DNA of 64,000 nt, taken from positions 16,210-80,209 of the forward strand of contig JAIUJO010003810.1 of NCBI GenBank assembly GCA_023846275.1. The letters are read 5' to 3'. The notes under the pieces were generated by a model that had not been told where the DNA came from, did not search any database, and saw nothing but the letters and a program-made list of their open reading frames with translations. The stretch is from Vanilla planifolia (taxonomy: Eukaryota > Streptophyta > Magnoliopsida > Asparagales > Orchidaceae). A program made the position numbers and the translations under genes. Shown piece after piece: positions 28,851 through 44,803 of this stretch (within the stretch, counting starts at the first letter, position 1; the number at the start of each line of letters is the position of its first letter).

Positions 28851-28952
28851 ACATATGTACACATGCACATGTACATTCACACACATGCATGCACACACCA
28901 CACATATGTACACATGCACATGTACATTCACACACATGCATGCACACACCAC
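28851..28952 (+). repeat. Two near-perfect 51-bp tandem copies
   Basis: Copies at 28851-28901 and 28902-28952 read the same throughout: an ATATGTACACATGCACATG start, then a TACATTCAC stretch, then a CATGCATGCACACACCAC end. No difference was seen by eye. In such a degenerate array, an identical 51-bp pair must be a recent duplication. Confidence 0.9.
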
Positions 28953-31900
28953 ACATGTTTATGTACATAAAGGGAGAAGCATGCCCACATATATGCAAAC
29001 ATGGACACAAGTATATACGCACACATGCACAATGAAATGCACATGCATACACACACAAGTTAACATATTTACACGAACATGCACACATAGAGATACAACC
29101 ACACACAAGCATATACGTGCACACAATAGACACCAACATGCACACACATGCACGTGCACACACACACAATGTACACACATGACCAAACATGCACATGCTC
29201 AAATAGGAACACACACGTATAGACATGCATGGATACTTATGCACACACACACACATATACATGAATGCACACACACTTATACTCACACATGCATACACAC
29301 ACACATTCATGTATGCACGATGCACCCACATGCACACATGCATATTCATGTAGAAACACACATATACACACACACACACATACAAACACCACAAACACAA
29401 CCACATAAATGTGAACAAACGCACACATACTTACACCTAGAAACACATAAACTACTATATAAAATACTTTGACACACGCACACACACAAGGTTAGACATG
29501 CACATATATACACATGTAGATGCAAACACATGCATCTATTTTCACCTGCATGCAAGCACAAAAACACACACGAACACACATGCACACAAACACACAAAGA
29601 TATGCCCAGGTAGACACACCCACACACACTTGTGAGTGTACACGAAGATACGTACACCTATAATCATGCATGTACATATGTACATGCAAATCTATGCATA
29701 CACAAGCACACACACAAATAGGTACACATGCACACACATGCACATAAACACAAATATAACACCTGGATAGACATGCATGCATACACACATACGTATGACA
29801 AAAACACACACATCCACACACACATGAATCCACATTAACACATAGGTATGCAAAAATCACACACACACATGCACACATAAGCACATCCACACATAAAAAA
29901 ACACACACACACACACACAAATGCACTCACACATGACTAAAGGAAACACGCAAACTTGCACACCCACACTTACACATATGCATACATGTAGACACACGAG
30001 ACACATCACACACAATACAGACACATACACACAACCTCATTTGCATATGTGCACCTGCACAAACATACACATACAAAAACCCACACACAAGCATGCAAAC
30101 AAATACAAAAATACACATACATAAATGCACATGTAAAAACACACACAAACGTGCACATACACAGATACCTACCCACCCACACACATCCACACATGCAAGT
30201 TTGTGAACAGGTATGCACATACACACACAAACAAAAGAACACATGTGCACATACGTGCACACACACATATGCATACATATACACATGCACACAAGCATGA
30301 CCGCACGTGCATGAACAAAACACAAATATAGACACACACATATATAAATACACATGGATGCTTGCATACACATGCACATGCTCACACACACACCCACATC
30401 CACCCACATGCATACTTCACACACACCCATGTATGCACACACAAACACATAGATGTACACACAACACACGTGTGTGCATGCATGCACAAGTACACATAGA
30501 CACATGTATGCACCTATGCACACATGTACAAATGCTTGCACAATTGCATGCACCCACACACATATAAGAACATACGAACACACAAGTACACCCACATATA
30601 AACATGCACACCCATATATAAACAAGCTCACCAACACACACATGCCCATGCACACATGCACAAAAACACATGCACAAAAACACATGCACATGAACACACA
30701 CTCACACACATGCACTCATACAAACACACACATACATGCACACACAGACTCCCACACATGCAAATGTGCATGCATAAAAATACACATACACACACACACA
30801 TATGCCCATGGACACATGCACAAATGTATACACACACACACGTGTAGAAGCATAAGCACACATAGGCACATATAGCTGAATGCACACATCAACAAATAGA
30901 CACTCACTCATACAAACACACATGAAAATACACACATGCATACACATGCACACATGCATGGACAAGAAGTCATACACAAGTATATGCACACAGACATACT
31001 CAAATACACACACACACAAACACGCACAACTACGTAGACAATGCACCAACATAAGCACACATATGCATATACACACACACACTCATAAATGCACATGCAT
31101 AGGCACACATATATGAACAAATGCAAACGCACACATAAATGAGCAATCACATGCATTCATATGCCGAGATGCACACATACGCACATACACATGCCCACAC
31201 AAACATAGACTCACAAACACGTGCACACACACATGCTAGCAAATGCAAACTGACACACAAATGCATATGCACACATATATAGTCATGCACACACACAAGT
31301 ACGCATGCATACGCATGCACAGACACACTCTTGCATACACACATAAACACACGGACACATATGCATATGCACACAAACACACATGCACCCACACACATGG
31401 ATACATACATGCATACACGTACACATGCCCAAAAACACAAACACACACACAAAAGCATGCAAAAACATGCATTCACACACATGTGTACACATATGTACAC
31501 ATACACAAAGGCTCATGCACAAATGCATATATATACACGTATGTGAATGCATAAAAACATGCATACATATACCTGAATAAGCATCTATACACACATTCAC
31601 ATACATGTTCACATATGCATATACATGTACATATAAACATAAACACATAGATACACACACATGGACATACCTCGCATGCATAGGCACAAGTACACACAAC
31701 CACTAAAGCACACACACTTGCATACACAAATACAAGCAAACACATAACACGCACACACACATGCATGCTCACCCACACCATGCATGTGCATTCACATACA
31801 CATGCATGCACATGCACATGCAATAATACGTACATGCTCACATATATTATCAACTCATGCATACATATATGTACAAAAAATATGAGCACATACACGTGCA

Positions 31901-32109
31901 TACCTATAAACACATGCACACACACAAATGCACACACGTGCATAGCCTCAAAGAGACATAGAAGCACACATGTATGCACTTGTAGACATGTGCAAACATA
32001 TGCTTATGCTCATACACTAATAAACACACACACACTTGCACAACAACATACACAATGATGCACATGCCAATGTAGCCACGTGCAAATGAATATGCACACA
32101 CATGTATAC

Positions 32110-35100
32110 ACACATGCATGCACATGCATACATTGGCATACGCATGCACAATCACACACATGCACTCATGCAGACAAACACATGCACACAGACTTGCATG
32201 TACACACACACATGCATGCGCATCAACAGTCACACACAAACTCAAGCACACAAGTGCACATGCAAACACATACATGCAAACAAACACACACATACATATG
32301 CAAAAACAAAAAGACACATGCACACACACTCATACACACATAAACACACGAGAATGCACACATGCACAAGCACACAAACATGCACACACACATGCACATA
32401 CACAAGCATACACAAATATACACATCCACAAATAAATGCACACATACACAAATGCACAGAAATGCATACACACTCATGCATAGACTCACATAAACAAGAA
32501 CTAAAACATAAACATTTGCACATAAACATAGGCATGCACACATTTGCAAATACACACACATATAGACACACATGAACACAAATGCATAAATGTATGCACA
32601 CAAACACATCGACACATAAGCACAAACATATGCCCATCCACAAAAACATGTGAATGCACATGCACATATACAAAAACACACAAACACAAAACCACAAATA
32701 CACATATTCACATGCATATGCATACATAGCATGCACACACACCCACACATGCACATAGACATGCAAGAAAACACACACACACATGCACACATATACAAAC
32801 ATAGTATAGATGTACATGCTAATGCAGAAACACACAAATGTGCACCACACATGTACATAAGCGTACATGCACAAATGCACACATGCACACAAATTGATAA
32901 GTACACATACACATAAATGTACATGCACACACACACACACACATATGTATGTGTGCACACACACATATGTATGTGTGCACACACACATACACATAAGAAC
33001 AAATGCACACACTAGCCATAAACATGGCACACACGTATGAACATACACATACATGCACATAGATAGAAGTGTGTGCATTTGCACAAACACACATGCACAC
33101 ACACATATGCACACATAAGCTGATGCATATGCAAGCACTTCAATAGACACATGCATATAAAAATGCGCACAAATGCACACACGCTAACCTTGACACTAAC
33201 ACACATGTGCCCAAATGCATGCACAAAATATCACACACACACACACACCAAACCACACACAGATGTGCCCACATGTGCAACTACACACTTATATAAATAA
33301 ACATGTGCACTCATAGACACACACAAACACCCACACAAAACCCCACAAACAAACACACACACCCTTGCGCACACACATATGTGCATGTTTGAAGATGCAT
33401 AGACGCCAACAAACACAAACACATGCACATGTACACACTCATCTGCATGCATACTCATACACACACATCCACACACACATGCACACACACACGAACACAT
33501 GCATATACTCATAAACATGTCAGTACACATGCACAAGCATATAAACACACATACACACACTCACACACACGTATATAGGCATGTACATAGCCAATGACAC
33601 AATGCACGTAGAAAGAAACATGCCCACATACACACCAATTTATACACATTAGCAAGTACACTCTAGATTGGCACACATAAACAAATGAAAACACACATAA
33701 GTACACACACAAACATTGGCATACACACATGATTATGTACACACATGCATGCAAATGAATAACACACATACTAACAACCACACACACTTATAAACATGCA
33801 TGTTCAACCACTCAAACATGCACAACACATATGCAAGCACATACACACATGCATGCACAAACACACTCATGCACACATATGCACATGCACACACACACAT
33901 GCAAACAAACACACACATACACATGTAAAATCACACACACACACTCACATGCAAAAACAAAGAGACAAATGCACACATGCTCATACACACATAGACACAC
34001 ATGAATGCACACTTGAACAAGCACACATGCACATGCACATACACAAGCATGCACAAACACACACACAGACAAATGCACACAGACAAATGCACAAATGTAG
34101 ATACAATCATGTACATACTCATATGTATAGAAACACAAACATAAGCACAAACATTTGTACACACACATGCACGTAAGCATGCACAAACATCCATATACAC
34201 ACACATGCACACACATATGCACACATAGCAACACACGTACACACACAAATGTGTACACATCTACAAACACACACACACACACATAGGCATCAACATATGC
34301 CCAGCTACAAAACCATGTGAGCACACATGCACATATACACAAACACACAGCCACTCATGCATACATTCACACACATATACATACATACACACTTACATAT
34401 ACACTTTTGCATGAACACACACCCACACATACACACATGCATGTAAGAACACATGCACATACACACACACAAGACACGCAAACAAACACATGCATAGATG
34501 CACATGCTATCGCACAAACACACAAACACACACCACATGTACGTAATCACACACGAATAGATGCACACATGCACACTCACTCACATGCTCACAAATTCAT
34601 ATGTGCACATACACACATACACATAGATGCACATTTACACACACATATATGCACATGTGCACACACATGCACACACATAAGAACAAATGCACACACATGG
34701 CACAAGCATGGAACACACGTATGCACATAGACATAGTTATGTACATTTGCACACACACACATGTGAACACATACATACTAAAGAACACATGCACACACAC
34801 TCATGCACACTTAAGCACATGCACATAAAAATACTTGTGGGCACATATCCATACAAAAACACACACAAATGCACACACATTAGCCTTGACATGCACACAT
34901 GTGTGCCCATATGCACACAAAAAATATGACACACTCACATGCCAAATCACACACAAACAAACAAATACATGCACTTATGGGCACACACACAAGCACGCAT
35001 GCGTGCATACATGCACGAACACCTACACACAACCACACAAACAAACACACATATATGTATGCATCTATAGACACACACACACATGTACATGTTTGAAGAT

Positions 35101-35530
35101 GCACAATCATTAACAAACACAAACACATGCATGTGTACACACTCATGTGGACACACACACCCACACACACATGCACAAGCAGACATGCACACACATTACC
35201 ATATGCACACACACACACATACACATGCCTGTAGACATGTGCATGCATATAGAGACACACATATACACACACATATATATGCATGTACATATCCACATGC
35301 ATGCATGCACACAAATAGAAATATTCCTACACATGCACCAAATTAGATACACTCATAGGTACACTCAAGCATAGGCACACATAAACACATGAAAACACAC
35401 ACAAGTACAAACACACATATATATGTACAAACATGCATGCACATAAAAACACACACACATGCATACCAACAACCACACACACTCATACACACACATGTAC
35501 AACACACAAACACAAACATGCACATGTATG
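32110..35530 (+). repeat. Higher-order tandem duplication, unit about 1.65-1.70 kb
   Basis: Copy 1 spans about 32110-33830 and copy 2 about 33830-35530. Matching rare words keep the same order: CAAAAACAAA (32301 and 33952), AACATATGCCC (32625 and 34292), ACATAAGAACAAATGCACAC (about 32993 and 34676), CCTTGAC (33188 and 34884), GTTTGAAGATGCA (33387 and 35091), and CAACCA followed by (CA)n (33775 and 35469). Offsets are 1651, 1667, about 1682, 1696, 1704 and 1694 bp. They drift slowly, as expected for an old duplication with small insertions and deletions. I did not find a clear third copy on either side. Confidence 0.8.
32942..32985 (+). repeat. Two 22-bp tandem copies with strand-switched TG segment
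   Basis: The unit starts CATATGTATGTGTGCAC and is repeated exactly at 32942-32963 and 32964-32985. Each copy is close to self-complementary, because a GTATGTGTG run on the plus strand faces (AC)n. It lies within the first copy of the 1.7-kb higher-order duplication. Confidence 0.85.
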
Positions 35531-38500
35531 TACTCACTCACATGCTTGCACACATAGATAGACACTCATATGATAAATGAACACATGCACACATGTGCAT
35601 TCACATATACACAAGGGCACTAACTCACATTAACATGTGAACACACATAAAAACACATGCACAAGTACACACACACACACATACATGCACACCCTCACCC
35701 CACACACATGCATCCATAGGCACATGCATACAAATTACATGCAATACACACACACACATACACACATATATTGGCACCCAAACACACATGTGCACACCAA
35801 TACACACACACACAACCACACCCACATACACACACACACACCCACATACACACACACACACATGAACAAAAACACCCACACACACATGAACAAAAACACC
35901 CACACAAGAAAATGCAAACTCATAAATACATACACACTTATAAACATAATCACACAAACACATGGATACATTTTCACAAGTGCATATGCAAACACATGTG
36001 CACGTACACACTCACATGCACACACATACACACAAATGCATGCACATACACACTCACACACATACACACACACTCACGCATGTAGACACACACATACACA
36101 CATAAACACTTAGATGCACACACTGGAATACACAAACATGTGGTCCCACACAAACACATTCACATATGCACAAACATGCACACATATACACATGTGCTAA
36201 CATGCACACAGACATATACACTTACACTTCCACATAGATACACACACACACATGCACATGTACATAGACACAAAACACTCATACACATGCATACACACAT
36301 AAGTTCACACACAAGCAAACATAACACACACAGACATACACACCAACACATGCACACACACAAAGACATACACACATGTACATGCACACAGGCATGTGCA
36401 TGTGCACACACATGCACTCATACACACATGCATGCACATATGCATAAATACACACATGCACACACCTACACATGCATGCACACACATGCACATGTACGCT
36501 TGTGCACATGCACAATATGCACACATGCATGCATCTGGCCACCGTTACACACATACAAGAACACTCACATGTATGGATACACAAACACATATAAAACTAC
36601 AAATAGATACTTACACACATGCCCATACATGGAGACACACTTCCATGCATATATGCATGCACACACACACTTACACACCAGCATGCATTCAAAGAAACAT
36701 ACGCACACCTATATACACAAACACATATGTGAGCATACATACCTGCATGCACATACAATGACCACAAACACATGCACACATGAGCATAAGTTAATACACA
36801 TGTAAACAAATGTACACAAACACAACATGTGCATACTCACATGTGACAAACACATGCATGCACATATAGGCACACATGATATACACATGTGGACGTGCTT
36901 ACACATGCACACACATATGCATGCATACAAGCACCCACACAAATCAATATGCACACTCATAAAACACACATATGTATGTTGACACACACAGAACATGAAC
37001 ACATACATGCTTCTAGACACTCACGTAATAACACATGAGTGCATACATACACACATGTAAACCCACACATAGATACCCTCACACAGACCCATACACATAG
37101 AGACACATGAACGCATGCACATGCAATCACACACACATACATAAAAATACACACTCATGTACATGCACACACACACATGCACATATAAACACATGCATGG
37201 ATGCATAGACATGCATGCATATAATCACACAAACACACACAAGTGCATACACATGCCAGTGAACATGCATACACACACAAGTATGGAAGCACAAACACCA
37301 CAACCTGACAAAAATAGTCAAGCACACATACACACATGCATGCACACACTTGCATGCATGCACGCAAGCATACATCACCCTCCTACACATACAAACATTC
37401 ACACAAGCGTGTATGCATACACATACTTCTATATACGTACAAACATACATGAACACACAAACATTTATGCACACACAAACATATGCATAAACACATGCAC
37501 ACACATATACACACAAACACACACTCACATGTACACACATGAAAATTACTCACAAACATGCACACACAAATTTATACACATGCATGCATACACATACATA
37601 TAGTCAAATATGTACTCAAGCATACATATACATACACACACACACACGCAAACACACATATACACCAAGAAGATGCATGCACACATGTGTGCACGTGCAC
37701 ACACACATGCAAGCGCACACAAAGACACAGACGCACACAAACACACCCTCGCACACACAGATACACACACATACATGCATATGCACACACACACACACAC
37801 ACATGTTCATACATGCACGTACACATGCATATGCATGCACACACTTGTACGCATACACACATGGATAGTCAAACACAAAAAGATAGTCACACACATGCAA
37901 GCATGCGTAAAAGCACATTTATGCACACACCTACAACACATATGTGCAGACACACACATATATGCACACACATACATAAATGCACACAAAGACACACGTA
38001 CACACATAAACATGCACATGCATGCACACCCAGACACATGACAATATTCACAGACACACTTATATGCATACACGTATGATCACACCCACGTACACACTTA
38101 CACATGCACGCACACACTCAAACATACACACATGCATGCACACAAATATGTGTGCACATAGATACAGACATATATAAAGACACACACATGTACACATACA
38201 CACATATGCACATGTAGGCACATGTAAATAGACATGCACACTTGCAAATACATATGCACATAAACATGAACACATGCACAGGAACACACATGCACACATA
38301 TAGATACACATAGACTCTCCCACACACACATATACAAATGCACAAACATATGTGTGCAAAAGTACACATCTGCACACATACACTAATGCACAAACACAGA
38401 TACATGCCCATGCATAGTCACATAAATGCATGCCCATTCATAGACACACTCACACGCACTAACAAGCACACAGATGCCCAACCACACATGCACGTACCCA

Positions 38501-41500
38501 TGTAGACACATGCATAATCATATGAACATAGATGCACATGCTAATAAACTTGCATACACACACAAATGCACATGCATGGATATTTCCATGCACACATGCA
38601 CAAAAAGACCCACATAAATGAAAACACAATGACATAAACACACATACTTGCATGCACACTCACATACACATGCACAAGCATGCATACAAATATACTCACA
38701 TATGCACACACTTGCACACAAACACACACATGCACCCAAACATGCATGCACATGCACACGTACACATTCATGCACACAATCACAACACATGCATGCATGT
38801 TCATACACACACACATAAACGTGCATGCATGCAAGCATAAACAAACAATTTTTCTTGTACAAATAGACAGATATACACACATGCATCCTCACTGACAAGC
38901 ATGCACACGCACATAGAATCATGTGCACAAACACATATACATAGACAAACATGAACATACAAATGCACAGACATGCACATGCACACACTCATACACATGT
39001 ACACACACAAGCACATTCAAATAGACATGCACACACTTGTATATTTTCACATACACATGAACACACACATACAAGTGAATAATTCACACACACATGCATA
39101 TGCACACACAAAAACACATGTAGTATGCACACACACCCACACACACTCATGCATGCACACACAAACACATGCAAATACACATACATACATGCTTGCACAC
39201 ATGAACGCATGCATAGAAGCATAGACACAATCACACACACGCATAGGTGTAGGCACAACCCATGCACTAGAAGGCACACGTAGACCTACAACCAGACATG
39301 TGCACATATAAACACATTCACACACACAAGCATGCATGTATACAAACACATGTGTGTACACATGTAGACATGCACACTCCTAGACACACACACATTCACA
39401 TAATTGTGCATGTACACAAACACGAACATACATCACACACATCTTTATTCATACAAACACATGCACACACATGCACATGCATAAATATGCACACACACAC
39501 ACATGCATAAACATTATATGTATGCAGACACGCTATTTGTATGTAGACACACAAGCTTGAACGCATGCTCAAGCACGCACATGCATGTACAGGCATACAC
39601 ATGAACACATGAATGCATAAACACATATGCATAAGCACATACACGAACACACACACACACATGCGCATGTAAACATGCAAGCACCTATAGCTAAACATAC
39701 TCACACTTATACACACACTCAAACAAATGCAAATAAGGATGCACTCACAAAAAGTGTATACTTACACACACATGCACACACGTACATGCATGAACACATC
39801 GACACCAACAAAAATACATTGGCATGCACACCTACATTCAAAGACATACAAAAACAAATGTGCATGCACCAACACATAAGCATTCCTAAGAAAACACACA
39901 CATGCATTCAGATGCACTCACAAGCACATGCATAGGCACACATACACATCACACACATGCACATGGATGTATACCCACATGCAAACATAAACACTCACAC
40001 ACAAGCATGCATAATACACATATTCACATTCATGCACACAAACACATGCATACACACAAATGTAATAGTAACAAGCACATGCCCACAAACAAGAATACAC
40101 ACTCACACAAACACACCCACATTCACACATGCTCATGCACATACACAAAAACATAAATACACACAAAAAGAACACATATACATACATACATGCACACAAA
40201 CACACACATGCACACACACTAAAATGTATTAATACATACACACATGCACATGTGCAAATGAATACATACATACACACACATACGAAAATGCACATACAAA
40301 CACACAAATGTGCACACATACGCATATTTGCACATACACATACATATAGACATAGACACACATACATAGATACATGCACACACAAGTGCACACACACGTC
40401 CACACATGGACACATACACATGCATGCAATTACAAAAACATGCATGCAAATACCCATGCATATAAACAAATGTACAAACACACAAATGCTCACAGATAGA
40501 CACATAAATGTGCACAAATACATGAACATAAACACACACACCAACACATGCACATATGCAAATGTGCACATACATCCATAGACACACATGCAGGCATATA
40601 AAAGGACACATGCACTCATATGCTCATGCATACACACATGTACATATGCACGTACAAATGAATAAACTGGGATGCACATATACAAACATTTACACACACA
40701 AAGTCACATGCACATAATCACACATATGCACACATGTAAACAACACTCTCATTCACTTACACACACATGCGTGTGCATAAATACATGTACAATCAATGCA
40801 CATACACACATATATGCATATAGGTATGTACTCACAAGCATGCACACACACACACACATGTGCATGCACATGCACACACACCACAAATGCATAGAGACAC
40901 ACTTACACATGTGCACACACACACTTGTCTACATGCATTCACACAAAAATGTCCACATAGGCACACACATATGCAAATAGAAATGCACATATAATCACAC
41001 ACACACAAATACACACATGAAAGCATAATGGCACATATGCACCCTTCATAACCACACAATGACATGAACATAGGCACAAAGAGGAGATTGTGTACACACA
41101 CATATGCATGCACACAAACACCCACATGAATGCACATAAATGAATATCACACATGTGTGCACAAGCACATAAACCCACGCATACATATATGTAGATGCAC
41201 ACACGCACATATAAGCATGCTCACCACATAAATGCATGTGTACACAAGAAAACACATACACACATGCATAAACACAAAGACTCACATGCACACATGTATA
41301 CGTACAAATAGATGAACACAAACATGCCTGTACACACACACATATATTCACATTCACAGATACACATGTAAGCAAACACATGCTCACACACTGGCACACA
41401 CGAAAGTACTCTCACACACATGCAGACACATGCATAATCACATAAGTGCACACATACACTCACATGCACACAAATACATATCATGCACACGCACACACTT

Positions 41501-41838
41501 ATGCCAGAATAAATAGACATGCATGCACACACACACACATGCAGATGCACAAACACCAAAACACATCCACACACATGACAAACATGCATGTATTTGTGCG
41601 CAAATTTAAACATGTTTGTTGATACACACACACACACACACATTATTGCACACACATGCAAACCCGCACACATATATGCACACACACATGCACATGCATG
41701 CACACATGCAAATGCATGTAGCAATATATGCACACAAATACAGTAGCACAAACACATATCTACATACATAGGGATATACATGTATATGTATAGCAACACA
41801 CATGCAAATACAAACACAAGCACATAGGCACAAGAGCA

Positions 41839-43714
41839 TTGTATTATTGACCAGAGTCATGCTGTTTTAATTAAAGATAACAAATCCTAAACTTTTTTAG
41901 TAAATTTGTTGAAGTAAATTTTCAAATTTTTAGTAGATGATACTTGTATTCATAGTAGAACTAAAAGAAGAAGAAACATAAATATTAAATCCTGTTAAGA
42001 TTATCTTCAACAGAGTCGTAAACAACCAAGAGAGGTATTTTATATTGCATTTTAGGTATTTCGATTTTACTTTAATTAGAATGTTAAGTTTGTGAAAGTT
42101 TTGATATATGAAACATAAATTAAATTCAAATTAATTTTATAACAATATTTAGATTTAATGTTTTTGTTCCATCCTCTTTGATTATATTAACCATCATTCT
42201 ATCTTAATAATGTTTTTAAAATCATTAATTAATCTATTATAAAAATGTTCTGATCATATTAATTAATTAATAAAAATAATCAATTCATAAAAGAAATTAA
42301 CGTCTGAACTAATCGGTCCCTACAGTGAACCACTATAGTTTAGCAATAACTAATTCTAAACAAGGTTCATCACACAAAATGCTTTCTTTAATCAATCCCA
42401 AAACATTGTATTTTAATTCCACTTTTGTAAATAAAATAAGGTTTATATAGCTATTTGCATGGGCGATTAACTCTTGAACTTAGTAAGAGATAGCCAACCA
42501 AACTATTCAGCCATGTATAAAGGTTACAAAAATCTTTATAAGGGGAAAATAGTTGAACAAATGTATAGTGTGGTACTAAAAACACACTTTTTTGTTTGCA
42601 TGATGAACTCCAAAATTGTAAGAGTAATGTGAACCATGTGATAGTGCATTTTTTGATTGAAAGGTCGTCACGTATCACATTTTTCAAAGGTGCTAATTCT
42701 ATTAGCCATCCAATTACTCAATTTTCTAATTACACAATCTAAATTTCATTTGCTCAAAATGTTAAATTGTACCATTAGGTCATGATTTAGATATAACGAT
42801 CAAGATTAATTTCATATTTCTAAAGGCATGGATTTGATTGCGTTTGTTCGATCATGCAGTTTTCGTGATCGAACGACTCCTACAAAACTTCTATTTTAAC
42901 CATTATTTTACACTGTTGGAGACTTTTTTATTAATATCTGAATTAAAATATTACAAAAACTGCAAAAATTATAACAACTAAATTAGGTGCTTGGTAATTA
43001 ATTTAACTATTACAAATTACTTATAAATAATAGATTTTTGCAAGAAGCAAGATGGAAAACTTTTTAAGTGATAAAAATATTTAACCCGTTTGCAACCCAT
43101 TCCCATTTTTTCACTTAAACATGCTTATGTATCATTCACTTGTTGAAATTCTATTTTGTCTAAAATCAACTAAGTAGTCAACTTCTTTATTCTTAATTAA
43201 GTTAATTAAAATGCTTTTATCACATTATTCATTTCATCAAGCATAAGATGTTTTTAGTATTAATTTTGATTTTATGTCACTAAAAGCTTTTCTTTTATTT
43301 TCATTTGTTATAAGGCCATTGAAGCCTATCTTTTTGATTTCATTATAAGGTCGTTATACCAAATCTTAGTTGTTTATTTGTTGTGAGGGTTTAATTTATC
43401 CATCTTTTGGCTAAAGGCTTATATTATGTTTTTTGCTTAGTTTTTGTCAGGGGTGGATGTAGGCTTGTTTTATAAGCCAAACTACCTAAAAATTAGTTGT
43501 ATACATTTTCAATTATTATTGATTTTCTAGTTACATAACTTTTAAAAAGCTGAATATGTTTTAAAATAAAATTAAAATTAGTTGAAAATTACTTTTATAT
43601 ATTTGTTAAATCTTATTAAAAATTATTTTAAATATTTTCTTAAAATAGTTTTTAAAAAATTAAAATTTTATTCTTAAAAGTTTACCCCCTCCCCTCTTGC
43701 TAAATCTCGCTTCA
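41839..43714 (+). mobile_element. LTR 1 of the compound Copia structure
   Basis: About 1.88 kb, starting near TTGTATTATTGACC at the array edge and ending TTCA just before a primer-binding-type sequence. Landmarks shared with LTRs 2 and 3 include CTACAGTGAACCACTATAG (42321), AATCAATCCCAAAACATTGT (about 42392) and the ATAAGGGGAAAATAG stretch (about 42537). The pyrimidine-rich end with ACCCCCTCCCC also matches. The left terminus is less well preserved than in the other copies, so its first bases are uncertain. Confidence 0.8.
43022..43029 (+). promoter_or_regulatory. LTR 1 TATA box
   Basis: TATAAATA lies at the position equivalent to that in LTR 3 (50025) and, inverted, in the minus-strand LTR (14289). 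It is preceded by the conserved region with a CTATTACAAATTAC stretch. Likely retroelement promoter, presumed inactive. Confidence 0.6.
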
Positions 43715-44803
43715 ATTGGTATTAGAATTGGTCCCTTTACATTGAGAAGAAATTCTTATGGAAGATCCTTGCCTCATTAAGAACTTAAAAGTAGAATATA
43801 TTGAATATCTAGGTCATTACGAGCAAATTAGAGAAAATGCTAATATTTATTTAAAGAATTTGAAAAAAGCTAATGATGATTTAAAAAAAAATTTGAATTA
43901 GCAAGCATCATTAATTACGAATTTAGTGACTTTATATCTATGCACTTTACTTGCTCAATTTAAAATATAATGCTAATTAATAGACAAGTTTTATTACAAA
44001 AGCTAGAATATCTCATATGCATATGCACATTAACAGTTTATACAGTTTTAATCATAAGCTTATATGCCACTATTGCATGCAACCTAGACATACTTCACAC
44101 ACATTTAGGATTAAAGAAAATACTCATTCAAAACGTCCTACTTTTGCATGGATAGTAAAAGAAAATAGTAGCTCAATTACATAAAAATGAGTTGAATCCA
44201 AAATAGTTGGGGTTCTCAAATTTGATAATTAAAACAAAATATTATGCATGTAAACTTTGATAAATAAATTTCAACACGAAATAACTATAAATATGTTTGG
44301 ATAAATAACATCTGAGAAACAAAATCTAAAAGATTTAAAAGACCAAGTTGATGTGAAACTTTGAATGATTTTAGAATTAATCTTTTGTAGTAAATTTTAA
44401 ATCAATATTAATATATTATGTTTGGATAATAATTATAAAAACAAAATTAAAATAAATTTTAAAGAAAATGAATAATTTGTCTCCTAAACGTTAGATAAAA
44501 CTATAATTAAAAGAAAATATTTGATTAAAACATTTATTAAATTATGAATTGTTTGATAATTTAATAAAGTCTTTAGGTTATCAATAATTTATAAAATTAA
44601 GATTATGTCCCTTTTGAGTGATAACAAAAGGGGTGAGAGAATAGAAATTGAATGGATAAACATAAGTTAAAGAGGAGCATTAATCTAGTCATGACATACA
44701 TATAAGAGAAGCTTATCTTTAATTATTTTGCATATTCTTTTATAAATAGATTATATTTTTATTAATTTCATTATAGGTTTTGTTATCTTGAAAAGGAGGA
44801 GAT
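43715..44803 (+). mobile_element. Short pol-less interior 1 with primer-binding region and purine tract
   Basis: TTGGTATTAGAATTGG (from 43716) is the primer-binding region, of the initiator-tRNA-Met type. The interior then passes quickly to sequence homologous to the coiled part of gag (near 43795-43930) and the zinc-knuckle neighbourhood (near 44060-44110) of interior 2. An AT-rich untranslated stretch follows, containing a CCTTTTGAGTGATAACAAAA word. It closes with AAAAGGAGGAGAT (44791-44803) at the LTR. It is about 1.1 kb shorter than interior 2 and lacks the UBN2 region. Broken; no coding capacity. Confidence 0.75.

Larger units (their letters stand above)
17071..41838 (+). repeat. Degenerate AC/ATGC simple-sequence array, block 3
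   Basis: About 24.8 kb of the same array with the same strand bias. Local texture varies: pure (AC)n runs (for example near 18676-18700), ATGC/GCATGC-rich stretches, and patches with more TA or AAA words. Inside it are a 1.65-1.70 kb higher-order duplication, shorter tandem duplications, a C-rich quadruplex-type motif and short strand-switched (TG)n runs. No gene, RNA gene or promoter could be supported. All long open frames here are composition artefacts. Confidence 0.95.

Noticed and set aside
32242-33180. A 312-codon minus-strand Cys/Val/Met-rich frame
   Set aside because: It has the same origin as other array frames and lies across one copy of a higher-order duplication. The matching frame is not maintained in the second copy at the same length.
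43970-44155. A 61-codon frame in interior 1
   Set aside because: It is an out-of-frame reading across the zinc-knuckle neighbourhood of the retroelement interior, not an independent gene.
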